DNA of 64,000 nt from contig CM034305.1 in NCBI GenBank assembly GCA_019925795.1, positions 89,750,433 through 89,814,432 of the forward strand. Reading direction: 5' to 3'. Made by a program: the position numbers and the translations under genes. Position 1 is the first letter of the stretch, and each line of letters opens with the position of its first letter. Below the pieces are notes generated by a model. It had not been told where the DNA came from and did not search any database. It saw only the letters and a program-made list of their open reading frames with translations. The DNA comes from Dendrobium chrysotoxum (taxonomy: Eukaryota > Streptophyta > Magnoliopsida > Asparagales > Orchidaceae). Positions 11,285 through 23,084 of this stretch are shown piece after piece.

Positions 11285-11920
11285 TTAAAAAAAAATTAGG
11301 ATCAATCGAGCTCTAATTTTAAGAAAATTTTAGTCAAATTTAACGCCTAAGTAAGACGAACTCAAATGCTCCAAAGATGATCTAACTAGAGTCAAAAGAG
11401 CCCAAATCAAATACTTGAAGTATAGTTAAAAACTTTGAGATATTCATTGAAAGACTAAATGGTCTACAAAGCTTACATGCTCATAATCAAATTGAGCTCA
11501 TTAAAAAGACTAATGCGATGGGCCCAAGATCAAGTGGTTCTCAAGTCATTACTTACATAGCGAGTAAATAATATATATTCAAATTATTTAATATAGGATG
11601 TTTTAATGAAGTGCTATGAAATCTAGGCAAGATTTATCAAAATAGCAAGCCCAAAATAGTGTAAATGGCCTCTAAAGCTCTAGCTAACCTTCAAAATCAT
11701 TGCTTGAGTATCGTCTTCTAACCACAACCACTTTGTCGTCCCAATCCATTCATCATTGTCAAACCACGATCATTCAACTGCCATCCCTCGACCATCATCG
11801 CTCAACCTTCATCACCTAATCATCGCGTTCCGATCGCAATCATCCAACCCACACTACCCAATTGTCATCATTTGTTTGACATCGTTTGATCATCATCATC
11901 ATCATCCTTCCAATGCATCT
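11285..11920 (-). repeat. Fragment of R-family repeat, reverse orientation (R5)
   Basis: Read on the minus strand, the interval shows the family's right arm (phrases like GACTCTAGTTAG and GATTATGAGCATGTAAG). A decayed core of CACCATCG/CGACCATCATCG units lies at about 11700-11900. It is diverged from R1-R4. Confidence 0.4.
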
Positions 11921-13027
11921 TCAATATTCTACCACACATTCACAAGAAATCAAGCTTATATTATATACTTAGTATCATATCTTCTCCAGTTTAAAAGGAA
12001 GAGCAGACCTCTTTACTTTTACATGGTGGATCATTTCATCTATATCAAGTCCGTGGTTTTTCTCTTTCCTGAATTTTTCATATAAAAACCTATTGTCTTC
12101 CTCATTCTTATTTTTCATCAGTGTATGTACTAGATCTTTATGCAAAGTTAGAATATAAAATCCTATTTATTGCTATGAATTTTTCTACATGCAATAAAAA
12201 TCATATTTTCGTTTAGCTTATAAAATAAGTTGGATCCGAGCTAACTATCAAACTAAACATCAAACTTTTTTCTTATTTCTTAATGATAAGATGAACACTT
12301 TGATTAATTTTTGAGATTCAATGGCTTGGAGTGAACCTTGATGATTATAGAAGAGAAATACAAAAGTGAAAAGAGCTTTAAGCAAGAGAATATAATCCCA
12401 TGAAGTGAAAGGGGAAAGATATATGGAAGATATCTTTTATTTGTTAAGCAATAATTAAGAATATTAAAGATAGTTATTTTCACATGACAAAATTATTGTT
12501 TTGCCCTTCAAAAAAGAAAATTTTCCCTTCAAAATAATTTTAAAGAAAATTTGACTCCTTATAATTAAAATAAAGTTGTTAACAATTTACTAAAACCTAA
12601 TAAAAAAATGCATAAATCATAGCCTAAAAGGTCTTTAGTGTTAGCTGTACTTTAGCTCCATTAATTGTTTATTAATTTATAAATATTTTCTTACTCTCAT
12701 CCTTATCTGCTTTAATGAATATGAGATTTGAAATCACCTAACGTTCATTTTTTTTATTGGTAGAGCAAAACACGAACTGTTTGAGAGATAAAATGAGAAT
12801 TGAAGAGAGATTCTTTTCTGATATTTCCAAATGTGGAAGATGATCTAACCTATAGTTTATATAGGATATAAGGAATAAAGGTTTCACATAAATCCAAATC
12901 TTTATAGGCAATTCTATCACATAACATAATGCTTTAGAATACTCTGGATTAAAAAAAGTAGAGTATGTGTCGCGACGTATAGCAGTTATTATTTTCGCAT
13001 ATTACATTCATAATGAGTACCCCTCAT

Positions 13028-13088
<61 letters not shown>

Positions 13089-13974
13089 AATTATCAATCT
13101 TATTATATTTGAAGATTCTTAGTAGTTTGTATGTAATCCCTAATGCTATTAAATAAACCAGAGAATAGGACGTTGATAGAGCTTTTAGAGCCGACCATAG
13201 GTAGAAATACCTATAGTGATTTATAATTGTCAAGACCACTAGAGCAATATCATAAATATTATAATATAACAAAAGGTTATAATTGATAAATGAAAGATGT
13301 GTAGTAGGAATAGATTTAAGAGTACTAGCCTTAAATTTCGTGAGTATGTTGAGACTTCTTTATAGGGATGCCTAGGGCCAATTCCCCCATTGAAGACGTG
13401 CATCTTCCCACTCATTTAGATGGTGTCATTCTTAGCTATAGACTCCTCTATTAGTTCCTTCTTATTTGATAACAAGTAATGAACTCCTTAAAATGCCCCT
13501 TCTTCAGCAGCTTCTTGATTAAGACCTAAGAACTCTACATTTTCAATATTGTGCTTTTGGTCATTATGATACGTGCAAAATTGGAACTTATGTTCAATCA
13601 TATGCATTTGAGCAACCACTTAAAATAATCTCTTATCTAAATCTCTACTATGACTATGATAAGAGGATAATTGAACAAAGGTAGATTAATCATACAAAAC
13701 TTCTCTTGTTTATTTCTTCCTTAATCATGTTATAATATTTATGGATTGGACCACAAATGATGAGAGAAAATTCTTCTTCTTCAAAGCTTTTCCTGAATCA
13801 CCTCGAGCGGAGATGAAGTTTTTTCATGAATAACTCCCTTTCCTTGGTTGCACAGAAGAGCAAGCATTTATGTTATTAGTTTTGGACACATACACCTTTG
13901 TGTTGATGAACTTTATGGGCTTTTGCAGCATTTGCTCCATAGTTTAAGGAAGGTTCTTAAATACAAAAAATTTG
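11921..13974. other. No gene recognised; decayed repeat-like DNA
   Basis: AT-rich DNA with a (TC)n tract at 13033-13084. The 13340-13974 part is less AT-rich and continues after the inserted element at 16925, so the two flanks were one older sequence. No coding homology was recognised. Confidence 0.3.
13033..13084. repeat. (TC)n microsatellite
   Basis: An uninterrupted TC run of 52 bp. It creates an artificial Arg-Glu frame on the other strand. Confidence 0.95.
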
Positions 13975-14198
13975 TATGAAACCCCTTAAGTAAAAAGAAG
14001 CTAAATTCTAAATCGAGTCACCTTTTGGTGTAATGATTGAAATTTAATTAAAAAACTCTGCAATTAAGCTCCCGCGCTCATCCCGAAGAAATCTTGGGAT
14101 GGGTTACCTCCTGAAAAGTTACACCAACAGGACAAAACCATGAGGTCCTTAAGCCCAAGAAGACAATATCTTGATAGTTAAGAGTTTAAGCTATTACA
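13975..14198 (+). repeat. Cassandra-type 5' LTR
   Basis: A 224-bp LTR that starts TATGAAACC (first G lost relative to TG) and ends GCTATTACA. The 5S-like segment spans about 14060-14125 and retains a C-box-like GGGTTACCTCCTGAAAAG. It is homologous to 16702-16924 and to the solo copy at 5911-6132. Confidence 0.7.
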
Positions 14199-14361
14199 AA
14201 TGATATCAAAGAAATGCACCAGCCGAAAGGCTTGGAATTAAGTGTCATATAATACAAAGTGCTACACAATAGGAACCATCTCTTGAACCCTATATGGAAC
14301 AAAGTGCTATGTGGCTGGAGTCACCACTTGAACTTGTAGAGGCAACCTTTAGAATTTTATC

Positions 14362-15392
14362 GGTAATAACCCGTATTTTGACCAAGATAAATATTTTTTA
14401 TGGAATCAATATAACTCAAAATCACAAACTATCTTCGATATAGTATTGATATTGTAATATTTTACTTGCATGAATTTTTTTTTTAATTTTTGAGCGCCGG
14501 TGAAAATCCTTAAAAAATTAGCATATATCAGTGCAAGTGAAAATTTTGGGATCGTCAGGTGTCCGTTTTACAAACCGATTTAACCAATATTTTTTAAATA
14601 AAATGATTTATTTTATCGATATTTTTCTGTAATTTTTACAGTCCTAAAATGATTTATTTGAATTCTATACTAAAAGAAATTAATTAAACAAAAATTATAA
14701 TATTATATTATTATTTTAATGAACATATCCTAAGTCACTAAGTTTTAAAAAAAAATCTTTTTCCTTTTCATTTTTGGCAAGAGAAGGTTTAGGGAATTTT
14801 GAGAGAAAATTTGAGGAGAGAGAAAGAAAAGTTAAGATTTGGAGGTTGCGGAGTGATTTTTGTCAGTCGAGCATGTTGGGAGATTTTTTCTTCTCATTGT
14901 AAGAAATCATTATCCTATTTAAATTTTATATTTTTGATATTTTTTCGATCAAATTTGTGTTCCCATTAGCAAATAATGAGAATAATTTTGTATTGGTAAA
15001 ACTTTAACTGCATAACTTTTTATATATTATAGATATTGAGATTATAAATATTTTGAATATTTATTTGAAATTTCTTACCTGGTAATTTTGAATATACAAT
15101 GATTTTTGTCTACTCAGAAATTTATTTTGACGTTTAAAAATAGTGATTTAGTTTAACTAAAACTTCAGAATGTTATTTTATACAATATTTGATAATTTGT
15201 TTAAATTTTGAAAATATGAATTTTCGCTCAGTATGATTTTTTGGTAATGAATATAGATGTGTACATTAATGTTTTGAATTATAAAATATATTTCCACTGT
15301 TTATTACTGATAGATGATATTAGATAGCCCTGGTTATTATTTATTAAAAGATAAATGAATAATTCTTCCAAATTCGAATATGGGGCATCACA
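14362..15392 (+). repeat. 5' LTR of nested element
   Basis: 1031 bp; pairs with 15672-16631. Its first base is mutated (GGTAATAACC where the other copy has TGTAATAACC). Confidence 0.75.
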
Positions 15393-15671
15393 ATTTATAT
15401 CGAGCATAGTTATTGGAAGAATTAAATTTTTACCAGAGCTGTAGGACTTGATTGAGAGTTGGGTAGATTTAGTAGATTATTGTGCATTAGTTTGCATGCA
15501 TAATTGAATGACATATGATAGAATGAACTACATGAATGTATAATTTTTGATGAATTTTGATTTTAATTTGATTTGATTTGAGTTTTGATAGTACGGATTT
15601 GATTGATATTGATTTTATATCGAATTCTTAAGGAAAATGTAGGGGACGATATTTTTTTAAGGTGGGTATAT

Positions 15672-16631
15672 TGTAATAACCCGTATTTTGACCCGAGGTA
15701 AATAAATTTTTTTGGAGTCAATATAACTCCAAATCACAAACCATCTTTGATATAGTATTGATATTGTAATATTTTACTTGCACGAGTTTTTTTGTAATTA
15801 TTGGGCGCCGGTAAAAATTCTTAAGAAATTGACATATATCGGTACAAGTTGAGATTTTGGGACCGTTAGATGTCCGTTTTACAAACCAATTTAACCAATA
15901 TTTTTTAAATAAAATGATTTATTTTATCGATATTTCTTATAATTTTTGAAGTCCTAAAATAATTTATTTGAATTCTATGCTAAAAGAAATTGATTAAATT
16001 AATAATATAATATTAAATTATTATTTTAATAAAAATATCTTAAGTCACTGAGTTTTTAAAAAACCTTTCTCCTTTTCATTTTCGGCAACAAAGACAGTTT
16101 AGGGAAATTTTGAGAGAAAATTTGAGGAGAGAGAAAGAAAAAGTTAAGATTTGGATGTAGCAGAATTTTTGTCAGTCGAGCTTGTTGGGATATTTTCTCG
16201 TCTCAATGTAAGGAATCATTATCCTATTTTTTATTTCAAAGATTTTATATTTTTGATATTTTTCTGATCAAATTTATATTTCCGTTAGCGAAAAATGAGA
16301 ATAATTTTGTATTGGTAAAATTTTCACCGCATAACTTTTTATATGTTATAGATATTGAGATAATGAATGTTTTGAATATTTATTTAAGATTTTTTACTTG
16401 ATGATTTTAAAAATACAACTATTCCTACTCAGAAATTTATTTTGACATCTAAAAATAGTTATTTTGCTCAGTATGATTTTTGAGAATGAATATAAATGTG
16501 TACATTAATATTTTAAATTATAGAATCTATTTCTACTATTTATTACTGATAGATGATATTAGATAGCAATGATTATTATTTATTAAAAGATAAATAAATA
16601 ATTCTTCCAAATTAGATTCTGGAGCATCATA
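15672..16631 (+). repeat. 3' LTR of nested element
   Basis: 960 bp; same order of blocks as 14362-15392 with several small deletions, for example around 16430-16470. The final CA is mutated to TA. Confidence 0.75.
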
Positions 16632-16701
16632 CTATCTTCCTGGTGGATGATTCTGAGATAAGGATACTAACGAGAACGTGAGTTACATAAATGGGAGAAA
16701 T

Positions 16702-16924
16702 TATGAAATCCCTTAAGTAAAAAAAAGCTAAATTCTTAAACATCGAGGCATCTTTTGGTGTAATTGTTGGAACTTCATTAAGAAATTTCGCAGTTAATCA
16801 TGCTCATCCCGGAGAACTCTTGAGATAGGTAACCTCTTGGGAAGTTACACCAACATGACAAAACCGTGAGACCCTTAGGCTAAAGTGAACAATATTTGGA
16901 TAATTAAGAGTTTGGATTGTTACA
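16702..16924 (+). repeat. Cassandra-type 3' LTR
   Basis: A 223-bp LTR with its 5S-like segment at about 16790-16851, including GGTAACCTCTTGGGAAGTTA in the C-box position. It ends GATTGTTACA. Confidence 0.7.
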
Positions 16925-17861
16925 ATTTAAACTTCCCTCATCGAAGGCTCAGGATGAGCATAGCTTTTGCCATATTTTTCTTATCTCCATCAGTGAAATC
17001 ATGTGTCACTTTGTTAAACATGTACATTTAGCCTCATAGAGACTCCCTTTCTCTTTACCTATAATAGAATAATGATTGAGAGTTTTTGTTGGCATTTTTA
17101 GGGTGATAAGTTGGGATTGAAATAACTAAATCAAAAGCATTGATGCTCGATGCTAATAACAAATTGAACTACCTTGCTTTGAATGGCATCTATGAAGGTA
17201 TTTGAGAAAAAAAAAATAACACTTATGTGTATCAAAAAAATAATATTGGGACATAAGATAAGGATAGGTGGTAACTTTGTACATTACATGTGGGTCCTTG
17301 GACTTAGGTAGAATTACTTCCTCAATCCTCATGGATCTTAGGAGAAAAAAGAACACTTGTAGACTTAAGTTCTAAAGAGGCCTTTGTCCAATAATATTTT
17401 AAGTAGGAGATGGATTTCTTTTCAATTAATGCATTTATTTTTTTACCAAGAGGACAAGGAGGAGGATAAGCAACCTGAACTGGTTCATAATTATATGTGG
17501 TATTGGCAAGCTCCATGAGACCATCAATGTGGTGGATAGACTTTGGTAACACACTAGAGAACCAAAATTTGTGTTGTTATCTTGATGACTTCCTTCCACC
17601 AAGATCACTTTGCCTAAGAGTTTTGTAAAAGTTTCCTTACTTTCCTATAGATAGCACCAAAGATATAAATGATGAAAATTTATTTTATTAGAGAAAACAA
17701 AATTAAGAATTTTTCTTAGGAGAAAAAAGACTATTCACAATTGTAGTTAAAATAAAGAGTTGGGGAATCTATTGTAACTTAAGTTACACTCTAGGTTAGC
17801 AAAATTTGAAGAATTCAATAAAAATACATAAAGAATTAAATTGGTTTCATCCTTTTGTCTT
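16925..17861. other. No gene recognised; continuation of older flanking DNA
   Basis: This non-coding stretch continues the sequence interrupted at 13974. Short open frames at 17153-17552 on the minus strand resemble nothing I know. Confidence 0.3.
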
Positions 17862-17869
17862 GTGTCCTT

Positions 17870-18263
17870 TAGAGGGGTCAATTTAGACAGGCGTGTTAGG
17901 TTCGTGTCTGACTCAAATTTGGCCCGGCCAAAATAATATTGACCTAAATCTGACCCGTTTTATCATAGAAGTCAAAACATTTGACCCAAATTCGATACTT
18001 TTGACACGTTTATCATAGATATCATACATTTTTTTAGATAAAATAAGACATATTTAACCTAAAAATGACCAATTTAATCTAATCCAACCCACTTAACCTA
18101 AACATGAATAATAATCAAGTCAATTTTTAGTTTTTGGGTCAATCCAGACTTGATTAAAAAATTAATCGGATCAAGATTCCAACTTGAATCCAACTTAAAA
18201 ATTAATCCGATCAACTCAAATCCAAATTTTTCAGTTGGATTAGGCCATTTATTGACACCTCTA
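17870..18263. mobile_element. hAT-like non-autonomous element
   Basis: A 394-bp element with terminal inverted repeats TAGAGGGGTCAAT and TAGAGGTGTCAAT (on the other strand). Flanks GTGTCCTT and CTGTCCAT agree at 6 of 8 positions, consistent with an old 8-bp hAT target duplication. The interior is rich in GACCC/GGGTC-type words like the other family copies at 35447-36105 and 21340-21791. Confidence 0.55.
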
Positions 18264-18443
18264 CTGTCCATTATGAGTGATTTATTCTTCTAATTTTTAT
18301 TCTCATCAAAGATGAGTTTAGAAAGAGTGCTAATTAGGAGCACAAGAGATATTGATTGATTTACAAAAGAAGAGTTTAACCATTGACAATAATTAAGAAA
18401 CTATTTTAGTTCATATTTTTAATAGTATCAGCTTTAAATACTA

Positions 18444-19827
18444 CAACAACAACAACAACATCAAGCCTTTATCCCACTACGTGGGGTCGGCTACATGAAT
18501 CCTTTTTCTCCATTGTGTCCTATTAAAAGTCAAATTCTCGTTTAAATCTAATAAAGAAAGATCATTTCTAATATTTTCTAACCAAGTCTTTTTAGGTCTA
18601 CCTCTACCTTTCTTAACATAAGTCAAATCTAAGACCTCTACTTTCCTAACCGGGTCATCGGGAGGCCGCCGTTTTACGTGACCAAACCATCTAAGGCGAC
18701 TCTCTCTAATCTTATCTTCCACTGGAGCTACTCCAACCTTTTCACGAATATGCTCATTTCGTATCCTATCTCTAAGGGTAAAGCCACTCATCCACCTGAG
18801 CATCCTCATCTCTGCAACACTTAACTTAGAATTATGCTTCTCTTTTAATGGCCAACATTCAGCACCATAAAGCATTGCAGGTCTCACCACCATCTTATAG
18901 AATTTTCCCTTAAGTTTGAGGGGTACTTTTCTATCACACAATAAGCCCGATGCATTCCTCCACTTCAACCATCCAACTTGGATTCTGCTGATAATATCCC
19001 CATCTATATCACCATCACTCTGAACAATAGATCCAAGATATCTAAAACGTGTACTCTTATTAATGACTTGATCGGCCAAAGTCACAATGCCCTCACTAGG
19101 TCTATTATTACTAAAATTACACTCCATATATTCCGTTTTAGATTTACTCAAGCGAAAACCTTTAGACTCTAAGGTTGACCTCCACAATTCTAGTTTACCT
19201 TCAACTCCCTCTCTAGTCTTATCAACAAGAAGAATATCATCAGCAAAAAGCATACACCAAGGTACATCCTCTTGCAAATGTCTAGTGAGAACATCGATGA
19301 CTAAAGCAAAAAGATATGGGCTTAAGGCTGATCCTTGGTGTAATCCAACCGAAATAGGAAAATACTTGGTCAAACCACCTTGTGTTTGAACACAAGTAAT
19401 AGCTCCTGCATACATATCTTTAATGATTTGAATATAAGCGTTATTAACTTCTTTCTTTTCAAGAACTCTCCATAGCACTTCTCTTGGAACTTTATCATAT
19501 GCTTTTTCTAAATCAATAAATATCATATGTAAATCCTCCTTATTCTCTCTATATTTCTCCATCAAACCTCTTAATAAATGTATGGCTTCCATAGTAGACC
19601 TACCCGGCATAAATCCAAATTGATTTTGAGAAACATTAGTATCACGCCGCAACCTATGCTCCATAACTCGTTCCCATAGTTTTAAAGTATGACACATTAA
19701 CTTAATTCCAACAATTTCTTAAAGGATTCATGTCATTATTATTCGACAAGTTTTACGCTGGCTGTCGACTACCTAACGCAACCCTCCACTTTTCTCATCC
19801 AGGACTTGGGACCTGGCAACGGCAGTG
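18444..19827 (-). mobile_element. RTE-type LINE copy, internally deleted, with 10-bp target duplication
   Basis: A non-LTR retrotransposon in minus orientation. Its 3' end is a (GTT)n tail (CAACAACAACAACAAC on the plus strand from 18444), as in plant RTE LINEs. The direct repeat TTAAATACTA flanks it (18434-18443 and 19828-19837). The part from 19698 to 19827 looks like the 5' end of such elements (plus-strand CAGGACTTGGGACCTGGCAAC), so the endonuclease region is missing from the middle rather than the 5' end being cut off. Confidence 0.8.
18477..19697 (-). pseudogene. LINE reverse transcriptase, C-terminal part (406 codons)
   Basis: A long uninterrupted frame with reverse transcriptase of non-LTR type. 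It contains the palm region with AYDKVPRE near residues 67-74, the QGSALSPYLFALVID block at about 121-135 and the catalytic FADDILL at about 151-157. The C-terminal part ends in RWFGHVKRRP and a WRKRIHVADP-like tail typical of plant RTE-clade LINEs. It lacks the N-terminal apurinic endonuclease and the start of the RT finger region. The first Met is only the first ATG after the deletion junction, and an in-frame stop lies just upstream. It is intact over 406 codons but not a functional element. Confidence 0.85.
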
Positions 19828-19837
19828 TTAAATACTA

Positions 19838-20650
19838 AAAATTAAAAAAGAAATAAGCATGCCTTTAAATGATGGGCCATGTAAACTTTATTCAAATGCA
19901 ACAAAAGATCGTATGAAAATAATTGCATGATTCATGAATTACAATTGATAAACTAATAATCTTTATTTTGATTTGTTCAATCTATTCAAGTTCTATTACA
20001 ATCGTGGAGGATTAATAGAATGCATCATAATGATTACAATACATATGAGAATGTTGTAAATAAATATAAGCCATCATATCAAGTTAAATTTTAACAAATC
20101 AATATTACTAATAGATATCTTGAATTTATAATACTCATTGAGTGCATGTGATTTTTGCTTGACCAAATAACAAAAACCTATAAAGACCAAATTATTGGAT
20201 ACTTAAATAGTAACTGCAAGTGTTACATATCCCTCAACAATTAAAATCCAACATAATTTCTTTAATAAGAAGGCAATATATATGTTCATCCAAAGATTTT
20301 TTTTTCTTTTTTATGTGACAGAAATTGCACCACACATGTCTCTGCATGCCTACATTGGAACAATAACAATAGTTGCCTAATAAATCTTCCTAATATCCTC
20401 TCATTCAAGTTTTAAACCTAAACTAATCCTGCAATAATTTCCCCCTCTCCTTATCGTTAGGAATTAGGTAAGACCTAATTCAAATCACCACGCAAAAAGA
20501 AAGCAGCAAGAAGATATAATATCATTGAGATTGGATTAAAAAAAAATAGAAAAAGATATAAAAATATAGGTTATTAGAGGAACAATAAAACAAAGCAAGA
20601 AGATCAACACACAAAATGAAAAAACCTAATAGAAATCTTACCCAACATTT
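19838..20650. other. No gene recognised; AT-rich intergenic DNA
   Basis: AT-rich DNA with no coding frame or repeat structure I could name. Confidence 0.35.
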
Positions 20651-20689
20651 TTTTGGTTTCAGGTATGATTCAAGAAGGAGAAAAAGTAA

Positions 20690-21201
20690 GGTGCGAACGA
20701 CATAAAGGCGGCGAATGGAAGCAGCGGCGTCGGCGTCAGTATCTGCGTCAATGTCGAGTTCAGCGTCAGCGCTAGTGTCGCCGTGAGTTGGAGAGGAAGA
20801 GGGTCGCGCGCGGAGAAGATCGCGAGGTCTACGGCACGCCAGTGAAGTTTATGTTAGAATGGAAGCAGCGGCTTCGGCGTCGGCGTCAACGTCTGCTTCG
20901 GCGTCGATGTCGGCGACAACGTCCGTTGGGAGGAGGCGGTTGGGGAGGAGACTAGTCGCGCGCGGAACAAATCAAAAACCGCGAAGGGACGTCCGAAGAA
21001 TAGAGCTAAGGCTTATTTTGGCTTATTTCTAAAGTTTTTCGCGGCTTTTTTACAATTCGCGTGTATTCTGATTCGCGGCTTATTTCTAACGTGCAAAAAA
21101 GCGAAAGGAGCGGTTTTAGACCGCTGCAGTATTTAGTCTATTGCAACACTATTTAATTTGCTGCTAATAAATGCTGCAAAAATCTTATTTTTTTAGTAGT
21201 G
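20690..21201 (-). mobile_element. CACTA (En/Spm) transposon end
   Basis: The stretch ends at 21201 with TTTTTTTAGTAGTG, which is CACTACTAAAAAAA on the minus strand, the signature of CACTA termini. Subterminal repeats of TTCGCGGCTTATTTCTAA type occur at about 21010-21095, and an inverted AGCGGT...ACCGCT pair lies near 21120. Further in, two GC-rich copies of a GGAAGCAGCGGCKTCGGCGTC block lie at about 20716 and 20861. The opposite CACTA end was not found in the window, so the left limit is only where similarity stops being obvious. Confidence 0.5.
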
Positions 21202-21339
21202 ATTATCGATATTTGATTGTTGAATTTTTTATAATGATTGTTTATAAAATATAAAATTTTGACGATTTTTCATATATGTGATTGATTTGATTTCTTTTCT
21301 TATTTTATTGTTGAATTTGAGACATTTGAATGTTATTAT

Positions 21340-21791
21340 GAATTATGTGTGGGGCCTGCGCTTGTGTGGGACATAGGGTCAAGCTGTGAGTGCGGGCGAG
21401 GCAGGCCACCAGTGCGTCAGTGCAGGGCTAGCAATGTGCACACGGGCAAGCCACTAGGGCAGGCCATTGGTGCGGGACACGTGGTCAAGCTTTGGCAAGG
21501 CAGGCGTAGGTGCGTCGTGCACGGTGTGGGACACGGGAAGCGAGGTCAAGCAGCGGGCGCAAGTCGAGAGCGGTGCGGGATGCGGAGTCAAGTGATGAGA
21601 TACGGGCAAGATCTGGGTCATCCGGGTCAACTCGGGTTTTCAAGTCAACCCGAACCCAACCCGATTTTAAAAGTGGGTCAGAAATTCGAACTCAGACTCG
21701 ACCCGATTGTCAAACGGGTTGACCTGAACCCGAAATTTTTTAGGTCGGGTTCAGATCAGGTTTCAAGTCGGGTTAAATATTGACACCCCTA
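21340..21791. mobile_element. hAT-like element fragment, right end only
   Basis: It ends TTGACACCCCTA at 21791, the same terminus as the complete hAT-like element at 35447-36105. The interior shows the family's GGGTCAACCCGAACCC words. No matching left end or 8-bp duplication was seen. Open frames here follow from the GC-rich content. Confidence 0.45.
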
Positions 21792-21849
21792 ACCTTTTTC
21801 CCTAAAAAATATTGGTATTAACTAAGAAAATCTTATTCATTCACTTCTC

Positions 21850-22865
21850 ATCAATTTTCTTTTTCAATAAATTAAAGAGGGTTTACTTTTAGTCTTCAAT
21901 TATCACTAAGCATTAATTCTTTTCAGCACGAATGGAATGAGATTCTCCGAGCAAAACAAGATAAACATAATATTTTTCATCTTTATGGAGCAATCAAGAT
22001 ATGGAAAGTTATAAGCAAATTCATATTTCGAAGCTAAAATTACAAGAACAAATATCAACAACTACTTCTAAACTTTTTTTCTCATTCAAGTTTGATAAAG
22101 CTAAAGAATGTTGATGAAAAGTTTGATTCATTTTGCTTTCAATGATTATAATTGAATGGAATGAAACCCTCATAATCTATTCTCCTACCAATAATGCATT
22201 TTTTCCCCGAATCGAATAGTTCAATGAGAGTATAAATACAAAAAATACTAAGAGGATATTCAAATTTTTTCCCAATTATTGTACCACTGGTCTTCTCTTT
22301 TAGGCTTCATTTGGGACGGCTTTCCTACTGTTTCTTAAAGCAGTTTTTAATACAAAATTTAATTTTTATACTAAAAAATTACTTTAAGAAGCAGTAAGAA
22401 AACAGTCTCAAACCAAGCCTTAGTTTTGAAGCAATTTTCTTTCATCTCTAACCAATTTTCTTTTCCAATAAAGAAGGGTTACTTTATATCTTCAAATCCC
22501 ACTAAGCATTAATTCCTTTTAATATGAATGGAATGAGATTCTCCAAGCAAATCAAGATATAGATAAGTTTTGTCACCATTAGAAAGAAATCAAGACATGC
22601 AAAGTTATAATTAGAAGTTCTTACTTTGAAGCTAAAATTAGAAGAGCTAGTGTGAACATCAACATCTTGACATGTCTTCTCATTCAAGTTTGATAAAGCT
22701 AAACAATGTAGATGAAAAGCTTGATTCATTTTGCTTTAAATGACTAATTGAAATGAATAAGATCATATAATATACTCTCTTACTACTAATATTTTTTTTT
22801 CCTCGAATCAAATAGTTCAAATAAGAATATGAATATGAAAAATAATTAGAAGATATTCAAAAAAT
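21850..22865. repeat. Tandem duplication (two units of about 420 bp)
   Basis: The stretch at about 21850-22265 recurs at about 22445-22865 in the same orientation (shared CACTAAGCATTAATTC and GAATGGAATGAGATTCTCC, offset about 590 bp). A Tourist-like MITE sits between the units. No coding was recognised. Confidence 0.6.
22303..22419. mobile_element. Tourist-like MITE, copy D
   Basis: A 117-bp element. Left end GGCTTCATTTGGGACGGCTT, right end complementary and finishing AAACCAAGCC. TTA flanks both sides (22300-22302 and 22420-22422). Confidence 0.75.
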
Positions 22866-23007
22866 ATTTTATTAATTTACTAGTGATCTTTTCTTATAAT
22901 TTAGAAGATACTTATTATTCAAGATTTTATTTTATTATGTTAGAGTTATATTTATGTGAGATTTTTTACTTATGATTTTCCATGTGATTGTTTTAAATTG
23001 TAAGATG

Positions 23008-23084
<77 letters not shown>

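Larger units (their letters stand above)
14362..16631 (+). mobile_element. Short LTR retrotransposon (Ty3/gypsy-like LTRs, 279-bp interior), nested
   Basis: LTRs at 14362-15392 (1031 bp) and 15672-16631 (960 bp) are homologous and share TGTAATAACCCGTATTTTG at the start and GGRGCATCAYA at the end. The interior (15393-15671) is only 279 bp. It opens with a decayed primer-binding site (TTTATATCGAGCATAGTT, compare TTTGGTATCAGAGCATAGTT) and closes with AAGGTGGGT, a plausible polypurine tract. Flanks are TTATC (14357-14361) and CTATC (16632-16636), 4/5 identical. It encodes nothing, so it is a non-autonomous or internally deleted element. It lies inside the Cassandra-type element. Confidence 0.75.
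13975..16924 (+). mobile_element. Cassandra-type TRIM element, split by a nested LTR element
   Basis: Two direct LTRs (13975-14198 and 16702-16924) bracket an internal region. A primer-binding-like TGATATCAAAG at 14201-14211 follows the first LTR (compare TGGTATCAGAG of initiator-Met type). A purine-rich GGGAGAAA at 16693-16700 precedes the second LTR. Flanks are ATTTG (13970-13974) and ATTTA (16925-16929), a 4/5 target duplication. The original internal part is only about 240 bp once the nested element at 14362-16631 is removed. It has no coding, as expected of a TRIM. Both LTRs carry a 5S-like segment. Confidence 0.7.

Noticed and set aside
13024..13272. Frame with Arg-Glu repeats (also 36529-36714)
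   Set aside because: Translation of (TC)n microsatellites.
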